A DNA stretch of 11,261 bases from NCBI GenBank assembly GCA_045595785.1, contig JAZOBE010000041.1, forward strand, positions 1 through 11,261. Direction: 5' to 3'. This document shows, one piece after another, positions 1-7,164 of the stretch (position 1 is the stretch's first letter; every line of letters begins with the position of its first letter). The stretch is from SFLA01 sp045595785. Lineage in GTDB: Bacteria; Bacillota; Clostridia; Oscillospirales; CAG-382. Position numbers and translations under genes: made by a program. A model generated the notes under the pieces. The model was not told the origin of the DNA. It saw only the letters and a program-made list of their open reading frames with translations, and made no database searches.

Positions 1-16
1 TCGGTCTCCGTAAGTA

Positions 17-165
17 AGAGAAAAACACCCCAAGAAACCTGCGGTTTCTCGGGGACCCCGAAAAAAACACCCCTAAAATGCTTGCGCATTTTTGGGGACC
101 CCGAAAAAAACACCCCTAAAATGCTTGCGCATTTTTGGGGACCCCGAGAAAAACACCCCAAGAAA
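17..165. repeat. Tandem array of palindromic hairpin units
   Basis: Three full units and one truncated unit follow one another. The second and third (61-103 and 104-146) are identical 43-mers. The first (about 19-60) has the same frame (A-tract, CACCCC, arm, short loop, arm, GGGGACCCCG) but different arm sequences. A partial copy of the first type begins at 147. Stems are 28-39 with 43-54, 70-81 with 86-97, and 113-124 with 129-140: 12 positions each, with a single mismatch at the same place (A32/C50, T74/T93, T117/T136). The arms differ between types, yet pairing is kept. Read on the - strand, the 43-mers form a GCAA (GNRA-type) loop and the stem is followed by TGTTTTTTT, as in an intrinsic terminator for leftward transcripts. 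Structure is seen directly; function is inferred and unknown. Confidence 0.85.
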
Positions 166-227
166 GAAGCACCCCAAGGGAATTCCTATTCGGGTTAATG
201 TCGGGGCTTTATCCGAGCAAAAACGCG

Positions 228-256
228 AAGGCGGGAGACAAATTCACTCCCGCCTT
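228..256. terminator. Strong GC-rich hairpin, candidate terminator
   Basis: AAGGCGGGAG (228-237) and CTCCCGCCTT (247-256) form a perfect 10-bp stem with a 9-nt loop. Only a short T run (TTTGATT) follows on the + strand, and on the - strand CGCG separates the stem from a T5 run, so it is not a textbook terminator in either direction. It could end a gene lying left of the window or shield the pnp transcript. The rest of 166-395 shows no coding sequence that I can support. Confidence 0.4.
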
Positions 257-319
257 TGATTCCGTTTAAGGCAAACAGCAAGGTTATGGTTTAGCAGTTA
301 AAAATATGCCGAAAGCAGT

Positions 320-347
320 TCGACACGTTTTTAAGTGTTAAACTAAT
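320..347 (+). promoter_or_regulatory. Weak candidate promoter of pnp
   Basis: TCGACA (320-325; five of six to the -35 consensus) lies 16 nt before ACTAAT (342-347; four of six to the -10 consensus), in the AT-rich stretch before pnp. A -10 reading of TAATAG at 344 is also possible. This is the best match I can see, but it is weak, and pnp could be transcribed from further left. Confidence 0.25.
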
Positions 348-395
348 AGCCTTGAAGAAAAATAAAAAAATAAACAGAAAGGTGAAAAGTTTAAC

Positions 396-2498
396 ATGTT
401 TCCTAACTACAGAACATTCAAAACAACTCTTGCAGGCAGAGAACTGGTTGTAGAAACCGGTAAGATGGCACAGCTTGCATCCGGCTCTTGTCTGGTTCGC
501 TATGGCGAGACCGTTATTCTCTGTAACGCAACCGCATCCGCCGCTCCCAGAGACGGCATAGATTTCCTTCCTCTCTCCGTTGACTTTGAGGAGAGACTTT
601 ATTCCGTAGGTAAGATCCCCGGCTCCTTCCTTAAGAGAGAAGGCAGACCCAGCGAGAAGGCAATACTGACCTCCCGCGTTATTGACAGACCTATCCGTCC
701 CCTTTTCCCCAAGGATCTTCGTAACGACGTAGTTCTGTCCCTTACCGTTATGTCTGTTGACCCCGACAATTCTCCCGAGATCGCAGCCATGCTGGGCGCA
801 TCCATCGCGCTGACCATTTCCGATATTCCTTGGAACGGTCCTATCGCAGGCGTATTCGTAGGTCTTGTAGACGGCAGAATTGTTATTAACCCCACCGAGG
901 AGCAGAGAAGCAGAAGTGAGCTTGAGCTTACCGTTGCCGGCACCAAGGAAAAGGTTGTAATGATAGAAGCAGGCGCAAAGGAAGTTGACGACGACACCAT
1001 GCTTGAGGCTATCCTCAAGGCACACGAGGCTATCAAGCCCCTCGTCGACTTTATCAACTCCGTACGCGAAGCAGTTGGTAAGCCCAAGTTTGATTATCCC
1101 TCTTGCGAGGTTGACCACGATCTGTTTGACAAGATCGAGGCAATGGTAAGACCTGACGTTGAGAAGGCGCTCTTTACCGATGACAAGCGCGTTCGTGACG
1201 CAGCGCTCAAGCCTATTTATGACAGAGTTTTCGAGGAGCTTGGCGAAGAATACGCAGAGCAGACCTCTATGATAAACGAGTGTCTGTACAAGCTCCAGAA
1301 GAAGATAGTTCGCCGCTGGCTGCTTGATGAGCAGAAGCGTGTTGACGGCAGAAGAATGGATGAGATCCGTCCTCTCGCCGCAGAAGTAAGCATTCTTCCC
1401 AGAACCCACGGTTCAGGTATGTTTACCAAAGGTCAGACTCAGGTAATCACCACCGCTACCCTCGCTCCCGTACGCGAAGCACAGCTTCTTGACGGTATCG
1501 ACAACGAGGAAGAAAAGAGATATATGCACCACTACAATATGCCCGGCTATTCTGTAGGCGAGGCAAAGGCTGCAAGAAGCCCCGGACGCCGCGAGATCGG
1601 CCACGGCGCACTTGCTGAGCGTTCTCTTGAGCCCGTACTTCCCTCCAAGGAAGAGTTCCCCTACGCTATCCGTCTGGTTTCCGAGGTAGTTTCCTCCAAC
1701 GGTTCTACCAGCCAGGCATCCGTATGCGGTTCTACTTTGGCTCTTATGGACGCAGGTGTTCCCATTTCCGCACCCGTTGCAGGTATTTCCTGCGGTCTTA
1801 TTACTGAAGAAGACAGATGGATGACCATGATTGATATTCAGGGTCTCGAAGACTTCTTCGGCGATATGGACTTTAAGGTTGCAGGTACCAAGAAGGGTAT
1901 CACCTCCATCCAGATGGACCTTAAGATCGACGGTCTTACTCCCGAGATCATCAAAAACGCATTTGAAGTTACCCGCAAGGGTCGTTTCCAGATAATTGAT
2001 GAGGTCATCCTCCCCTGCATCGCCGCTCCCAGAGACGACGTTTCCAAGTATGCACCCAAGATGATCTCTCTCAAGATCCCCGTTGATAAGATCCGTGAGG
2101 TTATCGGTACCGGCGGTAAGGTTATCCAGAAGATCTGTGCCGACACCGGCGCTAAGATCGATATCGAGGACGACGGCAGCGTATTTATCGCAGCAGTTGA
2201 TAAGGAGAACGGCTACAAGGCGCTCAACATTATCAACGCTATCGTTAACGATCCCGAACCCGGTGATCTGTTCATCGGTAAGGTAACCCGTATCCTTTCC
2301 AACGTAGGCGCGTTCGTTGAAATCGCTCCCGGCAAGGAAGGTATGGTCCACATCAGCAAGCTTGACAAGAAGCGTGTTGCAAAGGTAGAGGATGTTGTTT
2401 CCGTTGGCGACGAGATCAAGGTCATGTCTCTCGGCATTGACGAAAAGGGCAGACTCAACTTCTCCCGCAAGGACGCACTTTCTATCGTAGAAGACTAA
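396..2498 (+). CDS. pnp: Polynucleotide phosphorylase (PNPase)
   Basis: This is the 3'-to-5' phosphorolytic exoribonuclease (RNA(n) + Pi to RNA(n-1) + NDP), a cytoplasmic trimer in mRNA decay. The 700 residues have the full family order: first RNase PH domain (about 12-145), helical linker (about 240-310), second catalytic RNase PH domain (about 320-550), KH domain (about 555-615) with a GTGG loop at 571-574, and S1 domain (about 622-692). Catalytic and metal residues match the E. coli enzyme: D486, D492 and K494 in GDMDFK, and the phosphate-binding loop SNGSTS (434-439). The REGRPSE RNA-channel loop is at 81-87. The ATG at 396 follows AAAGGTG (378-384) with a longish spacer. rpsO, its common upstream neighbour, is not in the window. 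Autoregulation through the leader is known in enterobacteria but is not shown here. Confidence 0.98.
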   Translation: MFPNYRTFKTTLAGRELVVETGKMAQLASGSCLVRYGETVILCNATASAAPRDGIDFLPLSVDFEERLYSVGKIPGSFLKREGRPSEKAILTSRVIDRPIRPLFPKDLRNDVVLSLTVMSVDPDNSPEIAAMLGASIALTISDIPWNGPIAGVFVGLVDGRIVINPTEEQRSRSELELTVAGTKEKVVMIEAGAKEVDDDTMLEAILKAHEAIKPLVDFINSVREAVGKPKFDYPSCEVDHDLFDKIEAMVRPDVEKALFTDDKRVRDAALKPIYDRVFEELGEEYAEQTSMINECLYKLQKKIVRRWLLDEQKRVDGRRMDEIRPLAAEVSILPRTHGSGMFTKGQTQVITTATLAPVREAQLLDGIDNEEEKRYMHHYNMPGYSVGEAKAARSPGRREIGHGALAERSLEPVLPSKEEFPYAIRLVSEVVSSNGSTSQASVCGSTLALMDAGVPISAPVAGISCGLITEEDRWMTMIDIQGLEDFFGDMDFKVAGTKKGITSIQMDLKIDGLTPEIIKNAFEVTRKGRFQIIDEVILPCIAAPRDDVSKYAPKMISLKIPVDKIREVIGTGGKVIQKICADTGAKIDIEDDGSVFIAAVDKENGYKALNIINAIVNDPEPGDLFIGKVTRILSNVGAFVEIAPGKEGMVHISKLDKKRVAKVEDVVSVGDEIKVMSLGIDEKGRLNFSRKDALSIVED

Positions 2499-2511
2499 AA
2501 TTAAATCTTTT

Positions 2512-2544
2512 AAGAGCTGAATTATTTAATTCGGCTCTTTTTTT
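2512..2544 (+). terminator. Intrinsic terminator of pnp
   Basis: AAGAGCTGAATT (2512-2523) pairs with AATTCGGCTCTT (2528-2539), with one G-T wobble and a 4-nt loop, followed by an unbroken T run to 2544. It starts 13 nt after the pnp stop codon. The next promoter begins two bases after the T run, so the two transcription units are packed back to back. Confidence 0.9.
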
Positions 2545-2545
2545 A

Positions 2546-2574
2546 TTGACTAAAACAAACGGGTTTGTTATAAT
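2546..2574 (+). promoter_or_regulatory. Sigma-A promoter of the deoB-rpiB operon
   Basis: TTGACT (2546-2551), a 17-nt spacer and TATAAT (2569-2574) give a near-perfect housekeeping promoter; transcription would start near 2581. A second set, TTGTTA (2565-2570), 17 nt, TATAAT (2588-2593), overlaps it downstream. I see no clear operator for a DeoR- or CytR-like repressor. Confidence 0.85.
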
Positions 2575-2614
2575 TGATATAACTGTATATAATACTGACG
2601 GAGGTATGTGAAAA

Positions 2615-3787
2615 ATGTTTGACAGAGTTTTTCTTGTGGTACTGGACAGCCTTGGTATCGGCGAAATGGACGACGCCGAGCTTTACGGCGATAAAGGCAG
2701 CCACACCCTTAAAGCATTGACCAAAAGCGAGAAGCTTGAGATCCCCACCCTTGCATCCCTCGGTCTGTACAACATCCCCGTTTCCGGTCTTACGGAAAAA
2801 GGTGTAAAGAAGCCGCTGGGCGCTTACGGCGCATTTGACGAATTGTCCAAGGGAAAGGACACCACGGTTGGACATTGGGAGATATGCGGAGTTGTGTCCG
2901 AAAAGCCGCTTCCTACCTATCCCGACGGATTTCCCAAAGAGTTGCTTGACGAGTTTTCAAGCCGCGTGGGCAGAGGCTGGCTTTGCAACAAGCCTTATTC
3001 GGGAACGGAAGTAATTAAGGATTACGGAAAAGAGCATATAGAAACGGGAAAGCTGATAATATACACATCGGCAGACAGCGTTTTCCAGATAGCCGCACAC
3101 GAAAAATACGTTTCTGTGGAGGAGCTATACCAATGCTGCGAAACAGCCCGTGAGATGCTTAAAGGTGAGCATGGCGTGGGAAGAGTTATTGCCCGTCCCT
3201 TTGACGGTGAGAACGGCAGCTTTTTCCGAACTGGAAACCGCCACGATTATTCACTGCCTGCCCCTGAGGAGACTCTGCTCGATATCCTGAAGGATGAGGG
3301 AAAGGATGTAATTTCTGTCGGCAAGATCAAGGACATCTTCGCCGGACGGGGTATAACCGAGGCTGTTGCCGCAAGCAACAACAAGCTGGGTCAGGAAAAG
3401 ATGCTTGAGCTGGCTGACAAGGACTTTAACGGTCTTTGCTTTATTAATCTGGTTGATTTTGACTCGGTCTACGGTCACCGTAACGATGTGGACGGATATG
3501 CGTCCGCCCTTACGGATTTTGACAAGACGTTAAAAATATTCCTTGAAAAAATGCGGGAAAACGACCTGCTTCTCATAACCTCCGACCACGGCTGCGATCC
3601 TGCTACTCCCAGCACCGACCACAGCAGAGAGCGAACCTTCCTGCTGGTGGCAGGTAAAAAGATAGTACCTGCAGACATAGGTCTTCGCAACGGCTTTTGC
3701 GATATTGCGGCAACGGTTGCGGAGGCACTGAACGCAAGAAAGCCGAAAAACGGAAAAAGCTTTCTTAACCTTATAACGGAGGAATAA
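2615..3787 (+). CDS. deoB: Phosphopentomutase
   Basis: Interconverts ribose-1-phosphate and ribose-5-phosphate (and the deoxyribose forms), joining nucleoside phosphorolysis to the pentose phosphate pathway. The 390 residues are of normal family length in the alkaline-phosphatase-like superfamily. By alignment to the Bacillus cereus enzyme, the Mn-binding residues are D11, D283, H288, D324, H325 and H336 (motifs VLDSLGIGE, DFDSVYGHR, SDHGCDP, TDHSRE), and the phosphorylated threonine is T83 in GKDTTVGHWE. GGAGG (2600-2604) precedes the ATG by 10 nt. It is first in its operon; its last two codons carry the ribosome binding site of cdd. Confidence 0.97.
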   Translation: MFDRVFLVVLDSLGIGEMDDAELYGDKGSHTLKALTKSEKLEIPTLASLGLYNIPVSGLTEKGVKKPLGAYGAFDELSKGKDTTVGHWEICGVVSEKPLPTYPDGFPKELLDEFSSRVGRGWLCNKPYSGTEVIKDYGKEHIETGKLIIYTSADSVFQIAAHEKYVSVEELYQCCETAREMLKGEHGVGRVIARPFDGENGSFFRTGNRHDYSLPAPEETLLDILKDEGKDVISVGKIKDIFAGRGITEAVAASNNKLGQEKMLELADKDFNGLCFINLVDFDSVYGHRNDVDGYASALTDFDKTLKIFLEKMRENDLLLITSDHGCDPATPSTDHSRERTFLLVAGKKIVPADIGLRNGFCDIAATVAEALNARKPKNGKSFLNLITEE

Positions 3788-3790
3788 AAA

Positions 3791-4195
3791 ATGGCTGACT
3801 ATACCGATATTATTTTAGCATCCATCTCCGCTCGTGAGAATTCCTACTGCCCCTATTCCGACTTTGCGGTTGGAGCGGCGCTGAAAGCGAAAAGCGGAAA
3901 AATATACACCGGATGCAACGTGGAATCTGCCGCCTTTACTCCCACCTGCTGTGCGGAACGACTTGCTTTTTTCAAGGCTGTTGAAGCAGGCGAAACAGAG
4001 TTTGAGGCAATTGCGGTGATGGGCGGAAAGAAGGGCGAAGAGATTAAAACACTTTGTATGCCCTGCGGTGTTTGCCGTGAGGTAATGCGCGAATTCTGCA
4101 AAGAAGATTTTAAGGTTATAAGCGTTATTGACGGGCAGAAATTCCGCGTGTTTGATTTTGAAGAGATACTTCCCAATTCCTTTGCAGGACTTTAA
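3791..4195 (+). CDS. cdd: Cytidine deaminase
   Basis: Hydrolytic deamination of cytidine and deoxycytidine to uridine and deoxyuridine in pyrimidine salvage. The 134 residues match the short, homotetrameric form found in Bacillus. The zinc site is complete: C54-A55-E56 (E56 being the proton shuttle) and PCGVC with C92 and C95. The substrate-binding segment GCNVES is at 41-46. The start lies 3 nt after the deoB stop, and its SD GGAGGA (3778-3783) sits inside the deoB end, so translation is probably coupled. The product uridine is the substrate of the next gene. Confidence 0.97.
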   Translation: MADYTDIILASISARENSYCPYSDFAVGAALKAKSGKIYTGCNVESAAFTPTCCAERLAFFKAVEAGETEFEAIAVMGGKKGEEIKTLCMPCGVCREVMREFCKEDFKVISVIDGQKFRVFDFEEILPNSFAGL

Positions 4196-4216
4196 GTTTA
4201 AAAGGGAGCGTAAATT

Positions 4217-5536
4217 ATGTTCAGAATGTACGACCTTATTGAGAAAAAACAGCGCGGAAAAGCGCTTTCCGAGGAAGAAATAAACTTTTTCGTTTCCGGC
4301 GTGACAGATGGGTCAATACCCGATTACCAGATATCCGCGTTTCTTATGGCGGTATATTTTAAGGGTATGACCAAGGAAGAGACCTTTTTGCTTACCGACG
4401 CAATGGCACATTCCGGTGATACTGCCGACCTTTCCGCAATCAAAGGCAAAAAGGCGGATAAGCATTCTACCGGCGGTGTAGGCGACAAAACGTCACTTAT
4501 AGTTGCGCCTATGGTTGCCGCCGCAAACTGCGGTGTTTCCGTTGCGAAAATGTCGGGCAGAGGGCTGGGTCACACCGGCGGAACAGTTGACAAGCTGGAA
4601 TCCATAAAGGGAGTAAAGACCACACTTCCCGCAAACGAATTCATAGACGTAGTAAACAAAACGGGGCTTTGTATTATCGGTCAAAGCGGTTCCTTTGCAC
4701 CTGCGGACAAAAAGCTGTACGCCCTTCGTGACGTTACTGCCACCGTTGATTGTATTCCCCTTATTGCCGCATCCATAATGTCCAAAAAGCTGGCGGCAGG
4801 AAGCGACTGTATCGTGCTTGACGTAAAGTGCGGTTCGGGCGCATTTATAAAGAAGCCCGACCAGGCTGAAAAGCTGGCGGAAATGATGGTTGAGATTGGT
4901 GAAAGTGCAGGCAAAAAGACGATTGCGCTTATAACCAATATGGACGTGCCTTTGGGTAACGCCGTGGGAAATTCCCTTGAGGTTATCGAAGCAACCGAGG
5001 TGTTAAGCGGCAAGGGTGATAAAAATCTTACCGAGCTGTGCGTTGCACTTGCATCCAATATGCTGTATGCATCGGGAATCGGCGAATATAACGATTGCGA
5101 AAAGAGAATAAGACAGACTATCGCAGACGGAAGCGCAAAGATTAAGTTAAAAGAAATGATAGACGCCATGGGCGGTGACGGAAATTATATACTCGATACC
5201 TCCCTTTTCCGCGAAAGTAATATTTCCGCTGTTCTGGCAGCAGAGAAAACGGGATATATTACCAAGACCGATACCGAGGGTGTGGGCAAGGCGGTAGCAG
5301 TGCTGGGCGCAGGCCGCACCGTAAAGGACGCGCCTATCGACCACAGCGCAGGAATAATACTTCACAAAAAGACGGGTGACTTTATCCGTGAGGGAGAAGC
5401 TCTTGCGACCCTTTACACATCGTCTGTGGAAAAGGCGCAAAACGGAATGGAATTGTTGTACCGCTCCGTTACCATTGGCAAAAATCCTCCCGAGGAAAAG
5501 CCGCTTATATTCAAAACCATAAGAGGACACAAATGA
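4217..5536 (+). CDS. pdp: Pyrimidine-nucleoside phosphorylase
   Basis: Phosphorolysis of uridine, thymidine or deoxyuridine to the base and (deoxy)ribose-1-phosphate, the substrate of DeoB. The 439 residues are full length for nucleoside phosphorylase family II. The phosphate loop KHSTGGVGDKTS (82-93) and the signature SGRGLGHTGGTVDKLE (113-128) are intact. Pyrimidine-binding residues line up with E. coli thymidine phosphorylase: H83, R171, S186 and K190. K111 stands where Bacillus-type enzymes have lysine and E. coli DeoA has methionine, which favours the broad-specificity Pdp over strict DeoA (inference from the family). GGGAG (4204-4208) precedes the ATG. The TGA overlaps the tsaE start in ATGA. 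Confidence 0.95.
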   Translation: MFRMYDLIEKKQRGKALSEEEINFFVSGVTDGSIPDYQISAFLMAVYFKGMTKEETFLLTDAMAHSGDTADLSAIKGKKADKHSTGGVGDKTSLIVAPMVAAANCGVSVAKMSGRGLGHTGGTVDKLESIKGVKTTLPANEFIDVVNKTGLCIIGQSGSFAPADKKLYALRDVTATVDCIPLIAASIMSKKLAAGSDCIVLDVKCGSGAFIKKPDQAEKLAEMMVEIGESAGKKTIALITNMDVPLGNAVGNSLEVIEATEVLSGKGDKNLTELCVALASNMLYASGIGEYNDCEKRIRQTIADGSAKIKLKEMIDAMGGDGNYILDTSLFRESNISAVLAAEKTGYITKTDTEGVGKAVAVLGAGRTVKDAPIDHSAGIILHKKTGDFIREGEALATLYTSSVEKAQNGMELLYRSVTIGKNPPEEKPLIFKTIRGHK

Positions 5537-5952
5537 GAGAATATATATCCAATTCACCGGAGGAGACGGAGAGAATTGCCGAAGAAATCGCAAAAGAATT
5601 AAAAAAAGGCGATTTCGTGGCGTATTACGGTGACTTGGGCGCAGGCAAGACCGCTTTTTCAAGAGGAATTGTAAAGTGTCTTGCACCCGAGTGCTTGCCG
5701 TTGGTCCACTCCCCTACCTTTGCCATCGTAAACGAATACGTTGGCGAAAACATAAGCATTTTCCATTTTGATATGTACCGCATAAAGGATGAGGACGACC
5801 TGTTCTCCACGGGATTTTACGATTATGAAGACAGAAACGGAATAATCCTGGCGGAATGGAGCGAAAATATTCCCTTCGCCATACCCGAAAACGCGGTGAA
5901 GGTGACTATTGAAAAGCTGGGCGAAACTGCAAGGAGGTTTATAATATGTTAG
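5533..5952 (+). CDS. tsaE: tRNA t6A biosynthesis ATPase TsaE
   Basis: P-loop ATPase that works with TsaB and TsaD in adding threonylcarbamoyl to A37 of ANN-decoding tRNAs. The 139 residues are normal length. Walker A is GDLGAGKT (33-40), followed by the family motifs HSPTFAIVNEY (59-69), HFDMYR (78-83, with D80 in the Walker B position) and LAEWSENI (106-113). The ATG overlaps the pdp stop by 4 nt, and AGAGGA (5522-5527) lies at the end of pdp. The 3' end overlaps tsaB by 7 nt. Confidence 0.96.
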   Translation: MREYISNSPEETERIAEEIAKELKKGDFVAYYGDLGAGKTAFSRGIVKCLAPECLPLVHSPTFAIVNEYVGENISIFHFDMYRIKDEDDLFSTGFYDYEDRNGIILAEWSENIPFAIPENAVKVTIEKLGETARRFIIC

Positions 5953-6641
5953 TTCTTGCACTTGATACTACTGCGCTGACAGCGTCTGCGGCAGTAGTTG
6001 CATTTGAAAACGGCGTTCCGGACAAATATTCGCTTATTACGGTAAAAAACCGTCTTACCCACAGCGAAAACCTTATGCCGATGATAGATAAAGCGCTTTC
6101 CTCAATGGAGGCGAGTATAAAGGATATAGGCCTTATCGCGGTGTGCGCAGGTCCCGGCTCCTTTACGGGAGTAAGAATAGGGGTCGCCACCGTTAAAGGT
6201 CTGGCGTTTACCAACAATATCCCCTGCGTGGGTGTTTCCACCTTGGAAGCAATAGCGGAAAACCTTGCAGGCACGGGCAACCTTATATGCCCCGTTATGG
6301 ATGCCCGCAGAAATCAGCTTTACAACGCACTTTTTGACGAAAACGGCAGAGTCTGCGATGACAGACTTGTAAGTGCGGAACAGCTTCTTGAAGAGCTGAA
6401 GGCGACGGGAAGACGTGTAATGGTTTGCGGTGACGGCACCAAGGTGTTTATGAAGGCCGCAGGCGATACCGAGAGAATATTCCCTGCTTCCTTTGCATCT
6501 GCCGACCAGAACGCGCTTTCGGTAGCTTATGCAGGATACAGAGCGTATACACAAGGAAAAGCAATAAGCAGTGATAAATTACAGCCCGTTTATCTTCGGG
6601 CGAGCCAAGCAGAACGTGAAAGAGAGGAAAAATTAAAATGA
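5946..6641 (+). CDS. tsaB: tRNA t6A biosynthesis protein TsaB
   Basis: Inactive-kinase-like scaffold of the ASKHA fold that dimerises with TsaD in the t6A complex. The 231 residues are of usual length. Family hallmarks are the N-terminal LALDTT (4-9), THSENLMPMID (38-48) and CAGPGSFTGVRIG (67-79), plus DARRNQLYNALF in the middle. AAGGAGG (5931-5937), inside the end of tsaE, is a strong ribosome binding site. Many Firmicutes continue here with rimI and/or tsaD; in this window the next gene is rpiB, reached through an ATGA overlap. TsaD and TsaC must be encoded elsewhere. Confidence 0.96.
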   Translation: MLVLALDTTALTASAAVVAFENGVPDKYSLITVKNRLTHSENLMPMIDKALSSMEASIKDIGLIAVCAGPGSFTGVRIGVATVKGLAFTNNIPCVGVSTLEAIAENLAGTGNLICPVMDARRNQLYNALFDENGRVCDDRLVSAEQLLEELKATGRRVMVCGDGTKVFMKAAGDTERIFPASFASADQNALSVAYAGYRAYTQGKAISSDKLQPVYLRASQAEREREEKLK

Positions 6642-7066
6642 AAATATCTATCGGCTGTGACCACGGCGCATACGACCTTAAAGAAACACTTAAAAACCAT
6701 CTTACTGCAAAGGGATATGAGGTTTCCGACGAGGGTACATACTCCAAGGATTCCTGCGATTACCCCGTTTTCGCACACAAGGTAGCAAACAAGGTTGCCG
6801 CAGGCGACGTTGATTTCGGTATTCTGTGCTGTACCACGGGTATCGGTATGTCTATCGCCGCAAATAAAATTAAAGGCGCACGCGCCGCTCTGCTTCACGA
6901 TGAATTTTCCGCAGAAATGACACGCCGCCACAATAATTCCAATATCCTTTGCATCGGCGCAAAGATAGTGGAGAGCGAGGAAAAGGCTTGCACTCTTGCG
7001 GATATCTTCCTTTCTACCGATTTCGAGGGCGGCAGACACGAACGCAGAGTAAATATGTTTGAATAA
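6638..7066 (+). CDS. rpiB: Ribose-5-phosphate isomerase B
   Basis: Aldose-ketose isomerase, ribose-5-phosphate to ribulose-5-phosphate (RpiB/LacAB fold). The 142 residues are close to family length. The D7-H9 region (GCDHGAY), the catalytic base C65, the anion-binding loop TGIGMSIAANK (67-77), H98 in RRHNN and the C-terminal GGRHERRV (131-138) match the E. coli enzyme when shifted by one residue. The usual CGTG turn is CTTG here, so a glycine after the catalytic cysteine is replaced. A LacA/LacB assignment (galactose-6-phosphate isomerase) is less likely given the context. GAGAGGA (6622-6628) is the SD; the ATG overlaps the tsaB stop. It removes the ribose-5-phosphate made by DeoB. Confidence 0.93.
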   Translation: MKISIGCDHGAYDLKETLKNHLTAKGYEVSDEGTYSKDSCDYPVFAHKVANKVAAGDVDFGILCCTTGIGMSIAANKIKGARAALLHDEFSAEMTRRHNNSNILCIGAKIVESEEKACTLADIFLSTDFEGGRHERRVNMFE

Positions 7067-7076
7067 AAAATTTCCC

Positions 7077-7104
7077 AAAACTCGCGAGATAATCGCGAGT
7101 TTTT
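7077..7104 (+). terminator. Intrinsic terminator of the deoB-rpiB operon
   Basis: AAAACTCGCGA (7077-7087) and TCGCGAGTTTT (7093-7103) form a perfect stem around the loop GATAA, ending in T5. The A-tract makes it potentially bidirectional. It lies 10 nt after rpiB. Confidence 0.93.
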
Positions 7105-7111
7105 ACATTTT

Positions 7112-7144
7112 GTTAACATTTTTCGGTTAACAGTGTGTTAATAT
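7112..7144 (+). promoter_or_regulatory. Candidate promoter with GTTAAC repeats
   Basis: TG-T-TAATAT (7136-7144) could be an extended -10 element; no good -35 is seen at 17 nt, but TTAACA stands at 7113-7118. GTTAACA occurs at 7112-7118 and 7126-7132, and GTTAATA at 7137-7143, so a regulator might bind here. This is the only space for a promoter of the first lipoprotein gene after the operon terminator. Confidence 0.35.
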
Positions 7145-7164
7145 ATCTTTAAGGAGGGGTGAAA

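Noticed and set aside
26..176. G-quadruplex from repeated CCCC/GGGG tracts
   Set aside because: Most gaps between the eight C4 tracts exceed 10 nt and contain self-pairing arms, so hairpins are the simpler structure.
17..180. CRISPR array
   Set aside because: The period is constant because whole units are duplicated; there are no unique spacers between short repeats, and no cas genes are present.
291..1409. Long minus-strand open frame opposite pnp
   Set aside because: It is antisense to the well-conserved pnp frame, shows no recognisable domain, and arises from codon bias.
1413..2351. Second long minus-strand open frame opposite pnp
   Set aside because: Same reason: it is a shadow of the conserved second RNase PH, KH and S1 domains.
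2606..2611. Start-stop mini-ORF (ATGTGA) before deoB
   Set aside because: The ATG is 1 nt from the GGAGG, too close to be initiated; likely chance.
7159..7164. GTG start two codons upstream for the first lipoprotein
   Set aside because: It overlaps the SD itself; the ATG at 7165 has correct spacing and gives a standard signal peptide.
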